Source: Pocillopora verrucosa
Lineage: Eukaryota; Cnidaria; Anthozoa; Scleractinia; Pocilloporidae
NCBI RefSeq assembly: GCF_036669915.1
Contig: NC_089319.1
Span: forward strand, 21,856,065-21,920,064
Direction: 5' to 3'
DNA: 64,000 nt
Under the pieces are notes generated by a model. That model made no database searches. It saw nothing but the letters and a program-made list of their open reading frames with translations, and had not been told where the DNA came from. Position numbers and translations under genes: made by a program. This document shows, in pieces, positions 1 to 10,956 of the stretch. The stretch's first letter is position 1; each line of letters starts with the position of its first letter.

Positions 1-2855
1 CGGTATCGCAGCTGTGGGCGTCCTCTGCGTCTACTTCCAGTGGCTAGCTCACCATACAGTAAGTCTTTGGGGATGCGGCCGTCTGGCATGCGATGAACGT
101 GGCCCAGCCAGCGGAGTCTACGTTGCCTGAGTAAGGTTGACATGCTTGGCAGGCCCGCACGAGACAAGACCTCTGTGTTTGGGACTTTGTCTTGCCACGA
201 AATTCCCAGGATGCGGCGGAGGCTTCTCATGTGGAAGGTGTTCAGGCGTTTTTCTTGTCTGGCGTACATCGTCCATGTCTCGCTGCCGTATAGCAGTGTA
301 CTGATGACACAAGCGCTGTATACTGCCATCTTGGTCTTCTCTGTGAGCATGGGGTTGGACCACACACGTGTAGTGAGGCGTGCAAGTGTGGCAGCCGCCT
401 TTCCAATTCTCTGGTCGAGCTCGAAGTCTAAGGAGAGATTGTCAGTGACAGTGGAGCCTAGATACGTAAAATGATGGACCACTTCGAGCTCGTAATCGTC
501 GATGGTAATGGATGGTGGTGTTTCTGTTCCTTGTTCCAGGACTTTAGTCTTTTTCAGGCTGATGGTAAGCCCAAAGTCTTTGCAGGCCTGAGAGAAATGG
601 TCCATGAGTGACTGAAGTGCTTGCTGAGTATGGCAGGCTACTGCTGCATCGTCAGCAAATAGCATGTCTCTTATCAGGGCTTCACGCACTTTGGTCTTTG
701 CTCGGAGACGGGCAAGATTGAAAAGCCTGCCATCTGATCTTGTATGCAGGTAGATCCCTTCTTTCGATGCGCCAAATGCATGTTTCAGAAGGAAGGCAAA
801 GAAGATTCCGAAAAGGGTTGGGGCAAGTACGCAGCCCTGTTTGACACCGCTGTTGATGTTGAATGACTCAGAGGTTCTGCCGTTGAACTGCACAGTCCCC
901 TGCATGTTGGCATGGAAGGACTCAATCAGGCTGTGTAGTTTAGGGGGGCAGCCAATTTTAGATAGAATTCTGAAGAGACCCTCTCTGCTTACAAGATCAA
1001 ACGCCTTGGTCAGATCGATGAAGGCAATGTACAAAGGCATCTGCTGCTCTCTGCATTTCTCCTGAAGCTGGCGGAGGGAGAATACCATGTCTATCGTTGA
1101 TCTTTCTGCTCGAAAGCCGCACTGTGACTCTGGATAGATACGTTCAGCCAGTTTCTGAAGTCTTACCAAAATAACCCGAGCAAAGACTTTGCCCACAACG
1201 CTGAGTAAGGAGATGCCCCTGTAGTTGTTGCAGTCACTGCGATCTCCCTTGTTTTTGTAGAGGGTAACGATCTTAGCATCCCTCATGTCTTGTGGTACGG
1301 CCCCTTCTTTCCAGCACGCACATAGGACATTATGTAAAGGCTGTAATAGTGTAGTCTTGCAGTGTTTGATCAGGTCAGGGGGGATCCCGTCACTGCCTGG
1401 AGCTTTCCTTGAGGCCAAGCTGTTGATAGCCTTGCTGAGTTCGTCATTAGTGGGTTCGTTGTCAAGCTCTTCCATTACAGGTAAGCATTTTATGGCATCA
1501 AGGGCTGATGATGTTACTACATTCTGTCTTGAATAGAGATCAGAGTAGTGTTCCACCCATCTCTCCATCTGTTGTCCCTTGTCTGTGATGGCTTCCCCTG
1601 AGGTGGATTTAAGGGGAGCTGTCTTGTTCTGGATTGGACCTATTGATGTTTTGATGCCTTCATACATCCCTCTTATGTTCCCAGTAATTGCTGCAGTCTG
1701 GATGGCTTCGCTGAGTTCGGTCCAGTAGTCGTTGGCACAGCGTCTTGCAGTGTGTTTGACTTTGTTCCTTATAGCTCGGAGAATCTGAAGATTTTTCTCG
1801 CTGGGTAATCGCTTGTATTCCGTTAGAGCGGCACGCTTTGCTTCTATGATGGGGGTCATCACAGCGGATTTAGCTTTGAACCAGTCATGCGATTTCGAGG
1901 TACTTTTTCCAAAGGTGGCCAAGGCAGTGCGATGCATTGTATCCCGTAAGGTGGTCCACTTCTCAGTTGCGGAGTCCCCTGACTGTAATGTTGCTAGATG
2001 ATTCTCAAACCTCTCAGCAAATTGCTCTTTAAGATCAGGCTGGCTCAACTTAATGACATCAATACGAGGGCTCCCTTTCTTCTTGCCACGGTGGAACCTT
2101 TTCGGATGGAGCCTGACCTTGCAACACACCAAGGAGTGGTCTGTGTCACAGTCCGCGCTGTGGTAAGAGCGTGTGTGGAGGACGTTCTTAATAGCGGTTC
2201 GTCTGACAAGGATAAGGTCCAGCTGATGCCACTGCTTTGAGCGCGGGTGTCTCCAAGAGACCTTGTGCTGAGGTTTGGTCTTGAAGAAAGAGTTGGCTAT
2301 GCAGAGTTTGTGATAGGTGCATAGCTCGAGCAGTCTCTGGCCATTGTCGTTCATCTTGCCTATGCCAAACTTTCCAAGGCAAGAAGGCCATGATCTTTGA
2401 TCAGCTCCTACTCTGGCGTTGAAGTCGCCCAGAAGGATAAGTTGTTCTTTGTTTGGGATGTTGCTGATCGTGGCTGTGAGCTGATCATAAAACTCGTCTT
2501 TAATTTCAGGTGTAGCAGAGAGTGTTAGAGCATACACGCTGACGAGAGTTACAGGGCCTGCCGTGGTGTTCAGGCAGAGAGTGAGGAGTCGCTCTGAGCC
2601 GCTGTTGCCTGGCTTTACCATGTTCAGCAGGTTGTTCTTCACTGCAAAGCCCACCCCATGCTGACGCAGTACATTGGGGCTTTTCCCCTGCCAGAAGAAG
2701 GTGTAGTCTTTCTCCTTCAGTCTTCCAGAGTCTGCAAGTCGTGTTTCTTGTAAGGTGGCAATGTCCACATTAAGCCTCCTAAGTTCGTCGTTAATGATGG
2801 CTGTTTTCCTGGAGTCGCTGACGTCCTGAAGGTCTTCTGAGAGGCCCGTCAGCAT
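1..2855 (-). CDS. LINE endonuclease-reverse transcriptase, open to the window edge (partial)
   Basis: I translated this strand base by base and found no stop from 2954 to 1, so at least 951 codons are open. An endonuclease/exonuclease/phosphatase domain comes first: WNVRT near 2877-2857, QETR near 2743, GDFNARVG at 2429-2406 and DTDHSL at 2147-2130. The reverse transcriptase follows: a fingers motif NNYRGISLL near 1230-1203, motif A FIDLTKAFD near 1022-996, motif B QGCVLAP near 840-818, motif C FADD at 659-648 and FTYLGS near 410. The C-terminal part has YGSETW, RRLRWLGHVHRMPDGRIPKD and RRRGRP, the usual tail of this group. It should nick target DNA and copy its own RNA into it. The first ATG (2855) lies after the catalytic Asn of WNVRT, and no in-frame ATG occurs between it and a TAG at 2957-2955, so the true start is uncertain. 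Confidence 0.9.
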   Translation of the reverse strand, partial: MLTGLSEDLQDVSDSRKTAIINDELRRLNVDIATLQETRLADSGRLKEKDYTFFWQGKSPNVLRQHGVGFAVKNNLLNMVKPGNSGSERLLTLCLNTTAGPVTLVSVYALTLSATPEIKDEFYDQLTATISNIPNKEQLILLGDFNARVGADQRSWPSCLGKFGIGKMNDNGQRLLELCTYHKLCIANSFFKTKPQHKVSWRHPRSKQWHQLDLILVRRTAIKNVLHTRSYHSADCDTDHSLVCCKVRLHPKRFHRGKKKGSPRIDVIKLSQPDLKEQFAERFENHLATLQSGDSATEKWTTLRDTMHRTALATFGKSTSKSHDWFKAKSAVMTPIIEAKRAALTEYKRLPSEKNLQILRAIRNKVKHTARRCANDYWTELSEAIQTAAITGNIRGMYEGIKTSIGPIQNKTAPLKSTSGEAITDKGQQMERWVEHYSDLYSRQNVVTSSALDAIKCLPVMEELDNEPTNDELSKAINSLASRKAPGSDGIPPDLIKHCKTTLLQPLHNVLCACWKEGAVPQDMRDAKIVTLYKNKGDRSDCNNYRGISLLSVVGKVFARVILVRLQKLAERIYPESQCGFRAERSTIDMVFSLRQLQEKCREQQMPLYIAFIDLTKAFDLVSREGLFRILSKIGCPPKLHSLIESFHANMQGTVQFNGRTSESFNINSGVKQGCVLAPTLFGIFFAFLLKHAFGASKEGIYLHTRSDGRLFNLARLRAKTKVREALIRDMLFADDAAVACHTQQALQSLMDHFSQACKDFGLTISLKKTKVLEQGTETPPSITIDDYELEVVHHFTYLGSTVTDNLSLDFELDQRIGKAAATLARLTTRVWSNPMLTEKTKMAVYSACVISTLLYGSETWTMYARQEKRLNTFHMRSLRRILGISWQDKVPNTEVLSRAGLPSMSTLLRQRRLRWLGHVHRMPDGRIPKDLLYGELATGSRRRGRPQLRY

Positions 2856-3609
2856 TGTTCTAACGTTCCAGCAGCCTAGTTTCAGGACTGGTTTCTTTTG
2901 ATGATTTTTGTTATTGCCTGGTGCAAAGTTTGCAGTCTGCCTGTTGGATATCTCCTAATCTCCATGCACCCAATGAAGAAAGCAAACCGTGGCGGGACAG
3001 CACCTTATTGGCTGGGGGCTGCCCAGCTTGAGGCGGGCGGTAGCTGTCCAGTGGGATTCGAAGATCCCTCCCACCGACGAGAACGACCCCTGGCGCTTCA
3101 CTCTACGCCAATCGAGCAGTAGCTTATCACCGGTAAACTGCCATTCTCCGTGTTGTGTCTACGCCATGGGCGTAGCTGGAGTGTCCTCTCCAGGTGTAGT
3201 GCGAGGTGTGTTGGTGTGTAGTGTAGGCGGATGCTAGCCTGGGCAGTGTTTTATGGAGAACAAGCTGTTGCCCATGTAACATGTTCCCCCTCTCCACGTC
3301 ACTGATGGGGCCAAAGGAACAACAAGGTCGTTACAATTTGGGACCAGTGCCGTCGCAGGAGCTGCCAGCACGGGTTGAATTCAACTTCGAGCTGCCTTAG
3401 GGACTCCAACTCCGGATTTTTCCTCGAGGTTTACTCCTGAAGCCTTTTCCATGTGTGGATATAGCCGCAAGGCAGCAGAGGTTTGGGATAAGGGTTTTCC
3501 TTCCCCTAGGTAAACTGCCTTTCCAGGCTAGCGAGCTCTACCTGCCCTGTGCTGTAACCCTAGCAGGGGTGGCTGCGGGGCTGTAAACACTTGCCAAAGG
3601 TGTCAAAAA
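1..3609 (-). mobile_element. Non-LTR retrotransposon (LINE), 5' end and main ORF; 3' end beyond the window
   Basis: The minus strand carries an apurinic-like endonuclease followed by a reverse transcriptase in one open frame, the layout of LINEs. The 5' boundary is placed at about 3609-3610, where similarity to copy A's paralogues (for example 18032-19636) stops abruptly: the paralogues read ctcgatggccaagg and this copy reads caaaaaggccaagg. Roughly 650 bases (about 2955-3609) precede the long frame and look like a 5' leader. The element lies in the same orientation as the gene it interrupts. The 3' end, any tail and the target-site duplication are outside the window. I cannot fix the clade; an RTE- or I-like family is plausible. 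Confidence 0.88.
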
Positions 3610-5028
3610 GGCCAAGGATACGCCGGTGAAAAACCATTCAATAACCAGCGGAACTGAGGTAGGAATGACAAATTCCTGAAGCAGCTTCAACAATGATGTG
3701 TTTTGTAAGTAAATGAATTGGTATACGTACAACAATCCGTTAACACACACAATACCAGTTGATTCGGACAACATGCTTGTGATAACGATATCAGCCATTA
3801 GTCTCTCGCGGCGAGGAGTGCGAAAACTTCCCCATGGAGCTGATTTTCTTTTGAAGATTACATGACAAATATGATCAATGAAGACCATGCCACTTCGTTC
3901 TAAAACTTCTACCGCGCCGTGAATTATTCCAAGAACAGCGATGAATTTAAGGTTATCAAGTTCTGCCTGCATTACTCGAAACATGACCGCTGATCCAAAA
4001 TACAACGGCACTAACAGGATGTAGGAGTATCCCGGATGAACAACTTTCTTCAAGCGTTGAGTGCAAAGTCGTAAGATTACCTTGAGGATAACTCCAAAGA
4101 GAGGTGAGAAGAGTGCAATAAGGAGTTTTCCATCTTCAGTTTGTTTGTTGTACATTGGATAAATAAACCTTGCTATAAAGAAGCCAAAAAGAAAAGTTGA
4201 GCAGTAGGGTGTCGTCAATTTTATAAATAAACTCGTTCTCCTCGACAGGTTCCGGAAGTGATTTGTCAGAAGATAACCTTGCCAACATATGCTAATTTGA
4301 AATATAACGTAGAGAGGAATCTTCTGAGTCGCAGAAAGCTTGGAATGAGATATTCCAAACATTTGAAGGACAACATGATACACTATATCAACACAGAACA
4401 GGAAAAAAGCAACAAGAATGAGTTTTCTTTTCACGCCCTTTAACTGATACGGTCGAAAAAGAAAAAGCATTCCTGCAAAGAACCACATGTAAAGAAAGGC
4501 ATCACCTATCACCTCAGACAATGTTCTGATCCACTGTATTTTAACTGGGATTGTCTCCTTCGGTCGAAATTGGCAGTTGCGTATCGTTTCGTACGAGACG
4601 TAAGAGATCATGATGTAAAAAAGGCCAATGATGGCAGGTGTTAAAAGTGAAATCAATGCACCGATGTACATTGATTGACAAACTGTGTGAAGAACAGATG
4701 GTCTGAATCGCTTCCATGCCATTTCGTCATCTTCATTTTGCTGATCGTCTCCATCTTCATCCGGTGAGCTCGCGTCAATGACCCGATATCTAACTCGAGA
4801 GTTCCCTACTGACAAGAGATCATGATCGTCGTCCGATGGCGGTGAATATTCCTGATAAATAAATTTATCAACGGGCTGACAATTCCACTCTCGACCCTCA
4901 CTGCTTAAGCTATCGTTATATCCAAAGATCTCCACTTCAGGCTCATCAGGGTCGTAATGCTCTGTCACGCCGCGTGTGAAGCTGAATAAAACACGGGCAA
5001 AAACTTCAATCAGCAAACTGTTAGTCAT
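3538..5028 (-). pseudogene. Multipass membrane protein family, copy A (subfamily 2), C-terminus replaced by LINE
   Basis: The start is the ATG at 5028-5026 (MTNSLLIEVF), matching copies D and H. The frame is open throughout and shows the family layout: an acidic N-terminal region of about 110 residues, then roughly ten hydrophobic segments and the conserved FRTPRRERLMAD block. At about 3610, after FFTGVSLA, family sequence stops and the last 23 or so codons are read from the 5' leader of the inserted LINE, ending at a stop at 3538. The final hydrophobic segment and the basic WRKRWKRH stretch are lost. Otherwise it has no stop or frameshift, so it was probably intact until the insertion. Whether the chimeric protein is made is unknown. 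Confidence 0.85.
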
Positions 5029-5925
5029 TGTCCGCGAGTGCACACTTGAGATCTTCGATACCGAATGAACATGTTTCGAACAAGCTCCAGTTTTTTATTA
5101 TAATGTTTTGAAAGTGAAGGTGCTCACAAAGAAGAAACAATACTCCCGCCATCTGCATGCAGCGAAAGTTTTGACTTGTCTAATGAAAGTTGAAGAAAAA
5201 GGATGTTGACGATCAACATTATGAATTATATATTTCTATCGTTTGAATTTTAAACAAATCCTCATAAAGAGGTAGTCAGAATGAATACTTCAGCTCGTAG
5301 ACATATAATGAACATGTTATGAATAAGCTCCAGTAATTTTAGTATGACGTTTTGAAAGTGCAAGTGCCAATAAAGCAAAAATCATCTAGCCCTGTCAAGT
5401 AATCTGCAATCTAATCATGCAAATCGATTTCCATCTGTTCACGATGATTGAAGCGGCTCGACAATATTCGCGAGATGAGACTTAATTCTTTTGTGTAGGT
5501 TGTTAGCGCAAACACCGTATCGAATTGAGCTTTTGGTCAATCATTTGAAGAACATCAATGAAGGACCTTGTTGGATTCGACAAACAGACTGAAAGGTTGA
5601 ATAAGTTAAATAGAAGAAAGTTAGGAGAGTTGTTGCTGGAATCTTGGGGGCGGAATGAAAACACCTCCATTGCATTTCAAGGAAACAGCCTCTGAAATTT
5701 CTCGATTTCACTGTTTCAGTGATGTTCAGTGCACATTTATCAAGTAATTAAAAGTAACGACGATCGGCCAACTTAAACTGAAGCTTCCCAGTGTCCATTT
5801 ATTATATCTAGATAAGCTGCCATAAGTTTTTTTCAATGATGGTCGCTCTCTTCGGTAATGTGTCGAGATAAAATATTTATTAGCGTATCGGAACAACTCT
5901 ATGAAAAGTCCCAAACGTCAGTTCT
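5029..5925. other. 5' flank of copy A, no gene seen
   Basis: This stretch is homologous to the upstream regions of copies D (19637-20960) and H (33912-35220). That includes the segment with gaacatgtttcg near 5068 and the aactgaagcttccca segment near 5775. It may hold the minus-strand promoter, but I see no convincing core element. Confidence 0.5.
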
Positions 5926-6090
5926 AGTAGTGATTGAGTGGTTTTCACAAGCGTGTCTCTTGCGATCGAGACTTATCAGTTATCAGAACATGGCTGTCAT
6001 GGCTGTTTAGAGAGAAAGATGGAAGAGACACACTCTTGTGGCATTTGTCAATGCGGTGGCATTGGCACTATGGTTGAGTGCATAAGTTAA
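5926..6090 (+). pseudogene. Relic of a family copy, C-terminal fragment only
   Basis: About 150 bases match the C-terminal coding region of intact copies: the equivalents of VIEWFFTGASLAIET, then the WRKRWKRH region and AIANLVPLAIW, with stops and frameshifts. Its left edge abuts sequence that in other copies lies far upstream of a minus-strand gene, so a deletion has probably fused the two. It sits where plus-strand copies E and F sit next to D and H. Confidence 0.6.
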
Positions 6091-7701
6091 GAAAGTTTTT
6101 CATGTTCCCTTCGTTAATAATACTCAACCTTACAAGATGCCTTTTAGCCATAGCCTTTTAACTCAATCAAATGGTATTCAGCGGTAAACACGTTTGTAGC
6201 TGAAACGTAAAGGAGTAACCCTTCTTGATATAGACACAACCATCAGAGCACAAATTAATGCACCAGGTTCACCAATACATTTGAGTTCAGCGTGGCATCA
6301 TAATATCGTAATGAAACGAAATTACTCTCCCTTAACCGCAACATAATGTATGTAGCTGACTTTATAATCTTTTCCTATTAAAGGAATAATTATAGCTGAC
6401 TTTATATTTGAATCTCTTTTTACAAAATTATCCTTGTTTGAATATTTACATCAAATAATAATTTCCTTACCAAGATGTAACAATGTAATTTCCTCTGGAA
6501 GTTTCAAAGACCCAAAATAAGTTGTCTTTGTTGGTTGGAGAATTTAGACTGAAACTGGCACGGTTGACGTTATGGCAATGCTGATAGAATAGAATGTGCC
6601 GAACTGGCTAATGTCATCATCGTACAAATTGCTTCCGTATGAAGTATATTTAAAAAGGCTTTGAGGTCAAAAGCGGCAAGATCACGGAACTATGTGAGCA
6701 TGAAAGTAAATTTAATCGATATAATTATTTGTCCTGACATGCGTATTATATTTAAGAAGAATCTTGGATGGTCTGATTCAGCTCCCGCTGTGAGATAAAT
6801 TAGCTCGCGAAGGAAACAATAAATGCTCTTTATTAACCAACTTTCAGTTGTTGATGTATCATACAGCTTTGAACGAATCTCAGAATTGTGAGCATTTAAG
6901 TAAATATGATCGATATAATTATTTGTTCTGACATACGTATTATACCTGAAAAGAATCTCGGATGGTCTGATTCAGCCCCCACCGTGAGATGAATAAGCTC
7001 ACGAAGAATACAAAAATGCTCTTTCAGTATCAACTAATTTTTAGTTTCGAATGAAACCTGAAAATTTACGGTTATTGTCTGGATTACGGTCTGATTTTAA
7101 TTTAATTGCAATCTACCGGTAATTATTAAGAAGACGATTGTTCCCAAACGAACCTTGATCTCTTAGTCAGGAAGCTAATGTTGAAGAATACCCTCCAGCT
7201 ACATTTGTGTGAAAGCATCCGTTAAAATCTAGATATTTCGTTTTCTTCCAAAAATAGCTGAGAGTAATGAGTCAAATGAGTTTCAGTGATTTTTTTCTGT
7301 AATGGAAAAAACATTTACTAGTTGTCTGCAAAAACTACACACTGGGATAAACTGCGTAAGCCTTTTCACTTTAATTCGTATATCAATCGCTCTTTGGCAT
7401 AATTTATGTGCATGTCTTTGATATTAAGTCAGTGATTAAGGATATGTCGCCCACGATACCAAATATTAACTCCCGAGAAAAAAGTTAAGGAAATATCGAA
7501 AGTCCAAAGCACCATCGAAAGTTTCCATATTCATGCGCATCTATGTCCAATTTTTAGGGAATGACACAATGCACATTAGAAAGATCATTTAAAATTGGAA
7601 AATTAACAGAAAACATCAATATTGAAATTGATATCGAAAGTCGAAAATTGAAATCTTCCTGCTGTATCTCAACTTTCGTTATAAAAGTAAATCATTCCAA
7701 A
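6091..7701. other. Intergenic block, duplicated at 11.15-12.08 kb, with a local tandem repeat
   Basis: From about 6580 onward this region matches 11160-12083 closely, so it belongs to the 4.38-kb duplication that made copies B and C. Inside it, a segment of about 138 bases at 6692-6830 is repeated at 6887-7024 (offset 195), both containing a tcgatataattatttgt-like core and agctcgcgaag or agctcacgaag. The second block has only one unit near 11270-11410. From 7561 a frame continuous with copy B is open, giving a 47-residue N-terminal extension. No gene is supported in 6091-7560. Confidence 0.5.
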
Positions 7702-9224
7702 ATGAGTAGCAGAACATTGATAAAAGTTTTTGGTCACATCGTGTTCAGTTTCACACGAGACGTAACAGAGCATTACAATCCTGAAGAACCTGAATTTACA
7801 GCGGAATCATTTGGCTACGATCCATCGGAAAGCATTGGTCGAGAATGGTATTGTAGAATGGTATTGTAGATGAGTTTATATTTCAAGAATACAGCGATCG
7901 AAGGGATACAGCTTTTTCCTATCTCCCTTCATCAAGTCTTGATGTGAGATGTATAGACGCGTGCACACCAGAGGAAAATGAAGAGACGTTAGGCGGCCAA
8001 CAAGATGAAGATCGAGCAATGGCTTGGAAGCGGCTCAGACCATCCACTCTTCCCACAGTGTGGAAAGCACTGTGCACCAGTGCTTTGATTTCATTGTTGA
8101 CTGCTGCTATTATCGGTGTCCTCTATATAATGATAACCTACGTCTATTATCAAACCATATACAACTGCCACTTGCATGACACAGAGACAATTCCTGAGAA
8201 AGTGCATGGATCAGAAAATTGTCTGACATCATAAGTTGCGTTTTCCTGTACTTGTGGTTCTTTGGAGGTGTGCTTTTACTTTTTCGACCATATCAGATCA
8301 TGGGGTTGAAGGGGAAACTGTTCTTAGTAGCTTTCCTCCTGTTTTATTTGGATGCACTTTATCGCGTGGCTCTTCAACTCCTTAGAATATCTCTTTCTAA
8401 ACTTTTTTTGTTAAAAAAGATTCCATTGAACGTTTTTTTCTATCCAGTGTATGTTGGCAAATTTATCTCTTAACAATTGCGTTTCGCTCGCTATCAAAAA
8501 GGCTGAATTCATTTTTCAAAATGCTAACGCCGAGCTGTTTCCCTTTTCGCAATCGGCATCTTCGTAGCGTCTTATATTTACCCGATGTACAGCAAGCAAG
8601 ATGGGAAAGGAAAGCTTCTTACAGCAATCTTGTCGCCTCTCATCGGGGTCGTTCAGCGGTTATGTTTCGAGTGTTGCAAGCAGAGCTCGTCAGCCTTAAA
8701 TCCATCGCTATCCCTGGAATAGTCCACGGCGCTGCAGAAGTCATAGAGAGAAGCACCATGGTTATCACTGATCACGTTTGTCATTTCATTTTAAAAAGAA
8801 AATCAGCTCCTTGGGGAAGTTTCCGCACTCCTCGGCGTGAGCGACTAATGGCTGATGTCGCTATTTTAAGCATGCTTTATGAATCAACTGCTATTGTTTC
8901 TGTTAACAGTGTTTTGTACTTGTATCAATTTATTTACCTACAAAATATTCCACTTTTAAAGCTGCTGCAGAAATTTGCAGTCCATACCTCAGTTGCACTG
9001 GTTACTAAATGGTTTTTCACGGGCGCATTATTGGCCATCGAGACTCATCAGAACATCGCAGTTATGGCCGTTTGGAAAAAGGAAAAATGAAAAAATGGAA
9101 AAAAATAGGAAAAATGGAAAAGACACATTTTGGTTGCTATAGCAAATCTCGTTCCATTGGCAATTTGGACGACACCCCACCTCTTGGAAATTGTACATGG
9201 GCGCTTTTATGACTTTCAAAGCCA
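7702..9224 (+). pseudogene. Multipass membrane protein family, copy B (subfamily 1), multiply broken
   Basis: The ATG at 7702 begins MSSRTLIKVFGH, as in the intact copies. The first lesion is near 7845-7869, where gaatggtattgta is tandemly duplicated in place of tcatcc, adding five bases and bringing a stop at 7869. A one-base deletion near 8203 (gtgcatgg for gtacaatgg) and further frameshifts follow. About 90 bases are missing at 8653-8660. Near 9076-9124 a short gaaaaatgg-like unit has expanded. The 3' end runs into sequence that in paralogues lies about 80 bases past the stop codon. It is followed tail-to-tail by a Cys-loop receptor exon fragment at 10585-10956. Non-functional as a protein gene. 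Confidence 0.85.
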
Positions 9225-10584
9225 CTGATACCGTCTTACATTATTCGGTTCATAGCGGAAACGAGCTTTATGAAGAAATAATCCAAGTTCAATCTGCTTG
9301 TACAGAGAAAGAAACTCTGACCACAATGATTATTTCTAAAAGACCTGCAAGGATGACGATTTCATTGGAAAGAATAGCAGAGATTGTGTGTCACTAAAAT
9401 AAACTCCACTCGATTTAGCGCCGGCTTTGAGGCAATTCAGCCTGCAAATTAAATTCATCGAAGCTCTTATGAACTGGGAACATTATCGTAATGAAACAGT
9501 CAATGACAATCTTTTATTTGAGCATTACGCAAACCGCACGCAACACCAGTATCGCGCTCGTATGAGTCTGCTTCGCACCTCTTTGGGTTCAATAATATAC
9601 GCATGCACACTATTTGAAAAATAGTGCAAGGGTTTGATTTGGTATCTTAGAGACATATAAGATAAGACTGCTACGCATTTATAGCTTGAAACTTGCCTTC
9701 GAATTCTTTGAATCTTGTAGGTAGAAATTCTTTAGAAAAACTCATAAAAATACAGAGCATGTGGATACTTTTACAAGCCACCCAACACACAGTTAACTCT
9801 GTAATTTATATACTGGTTTAAATTTGTTTCTTAGTACAATGGTCGCGCAGATACTTGTATTAGAAGTTTGTTGTACAGTATTTTTACGTTGTTGCTTTAC
9901 TGAATTCTCAGTGCTCAGTCTGGTTTCTATCCAATAAATAGATTGTTGCCACAGGAGATTCAAAATTTGGTGAGAACATCACTGACACGCTCGGCTACCC
10001 TTAGTATTGTGCTACTTTTTGTTCTAACCACATTTTGATGCCATATGTGATCTATTACTGAACAAACGTACGACAACATGGAACATGTTTGCTTTATATG
10101 ATAAAGAAGCAAAACTGTTTTGATGGCTCAGCCGCGCCACATTTTGACGTAATCTATAACCTATTATCGAAGATACCCACAGCAACATGGTATGTGTTTG
10201 TTCTAAACAATAGAGAAGCAAAGTTGTTTGACGGTGACGTCACCCATGCGTCTGTCTTCCGATAGATCATAAGTTAGAAGTAATTAAAACGCGCGCGTAA
10301 TATAGCTTTTTACAACTTACTTAGCATATACACAGGAAAAGGATTCTATGTACAACAATTACCTCCGTTACAGGTACTTCCTGGGAAATTATTTAATGTT
10401 TAAGTACAAATAGATGTTTAACTTCGAAAAAAAAAACTAATTATACAATAACAGGAACAAAAACTCGTTTTGGCAGTCATACCCTGATTCATCACGCAAC
10501 ATGTCTAGAGAATTATGTGACAACCTCCATTTATAGGAGGGGTAGATATGATTATTTGAAGTTTTATGATTAAAGGCGAAAATC
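9225..10584. other. 3' flank of copy B, no gene supported
   Basis: Homologous to the flanks of C (13695-15104), G (27366-28864) and I (41587-43109). A candidate AATAAA lies near 9400. A short frame here (9427-9624) is also open downstream of C and I, but its differences are mostly amino-acid changing, so I do not call it coding. Confidence 0.45.
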
Positions 10585-10956
10585 TTAAGTTATTATATCA
10601 ATTCCCTGCAAATAAACATACCAGTAGCCCAAATTGTATAGGGCATATATAAGAGGAAACGGAATTCGACACGCAAAATCAATTTTTTCAGGGAGAGTTC
10701 TTTTTTTCATCCCACATTTAGTTCTGGGTGACTTTGGGTTTCCTTCAAGACACTGTAAGAAGCTGCCATTCTTCTGCGATAGCTCTGGTGTCTCGTCATT
10801 CGGGCCAGTGTCGTTATGAGGGGCTGTGGCCGTCACTGGTAGGACATGAACTCTTCCTTTAGCTGGGGATTTGACGGAATCACCTGATATGTTCAAAGGT
10901 TTTGAGCTCCTGCGATGACGTAGGTCCAGTTTGCTCAAGGATAATCGAGAAGTGTT
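10585..10956 (-). pseudogene. Cys-loop receptor terminal exon (M3-M4 loop and M4), orphan copy R1
   Basis: This 372-base exon-like segment has the same length and reading as exon 9 of the complete receptor at 43110-48226. It starts after a TAG acceptor and NTSRLSLSKLDLRH, and ends with KIDFACRIPFPLIYALYNLG and the fourth transmembrane helix, then TAA. The frame is intact. No M3 exon or other receptor exon precedes it before 11.1 kb, where a different duplicated block begins, so it is an orphan 3' end left by unequal duplication. It lies tail-to-tail with copy B. Confidence 0.8.

Noticed and set aside
118-363. 81-codon minus-strand frame
   Set aside because: Out of frame with the LINE reverse transcriptase that covers it.
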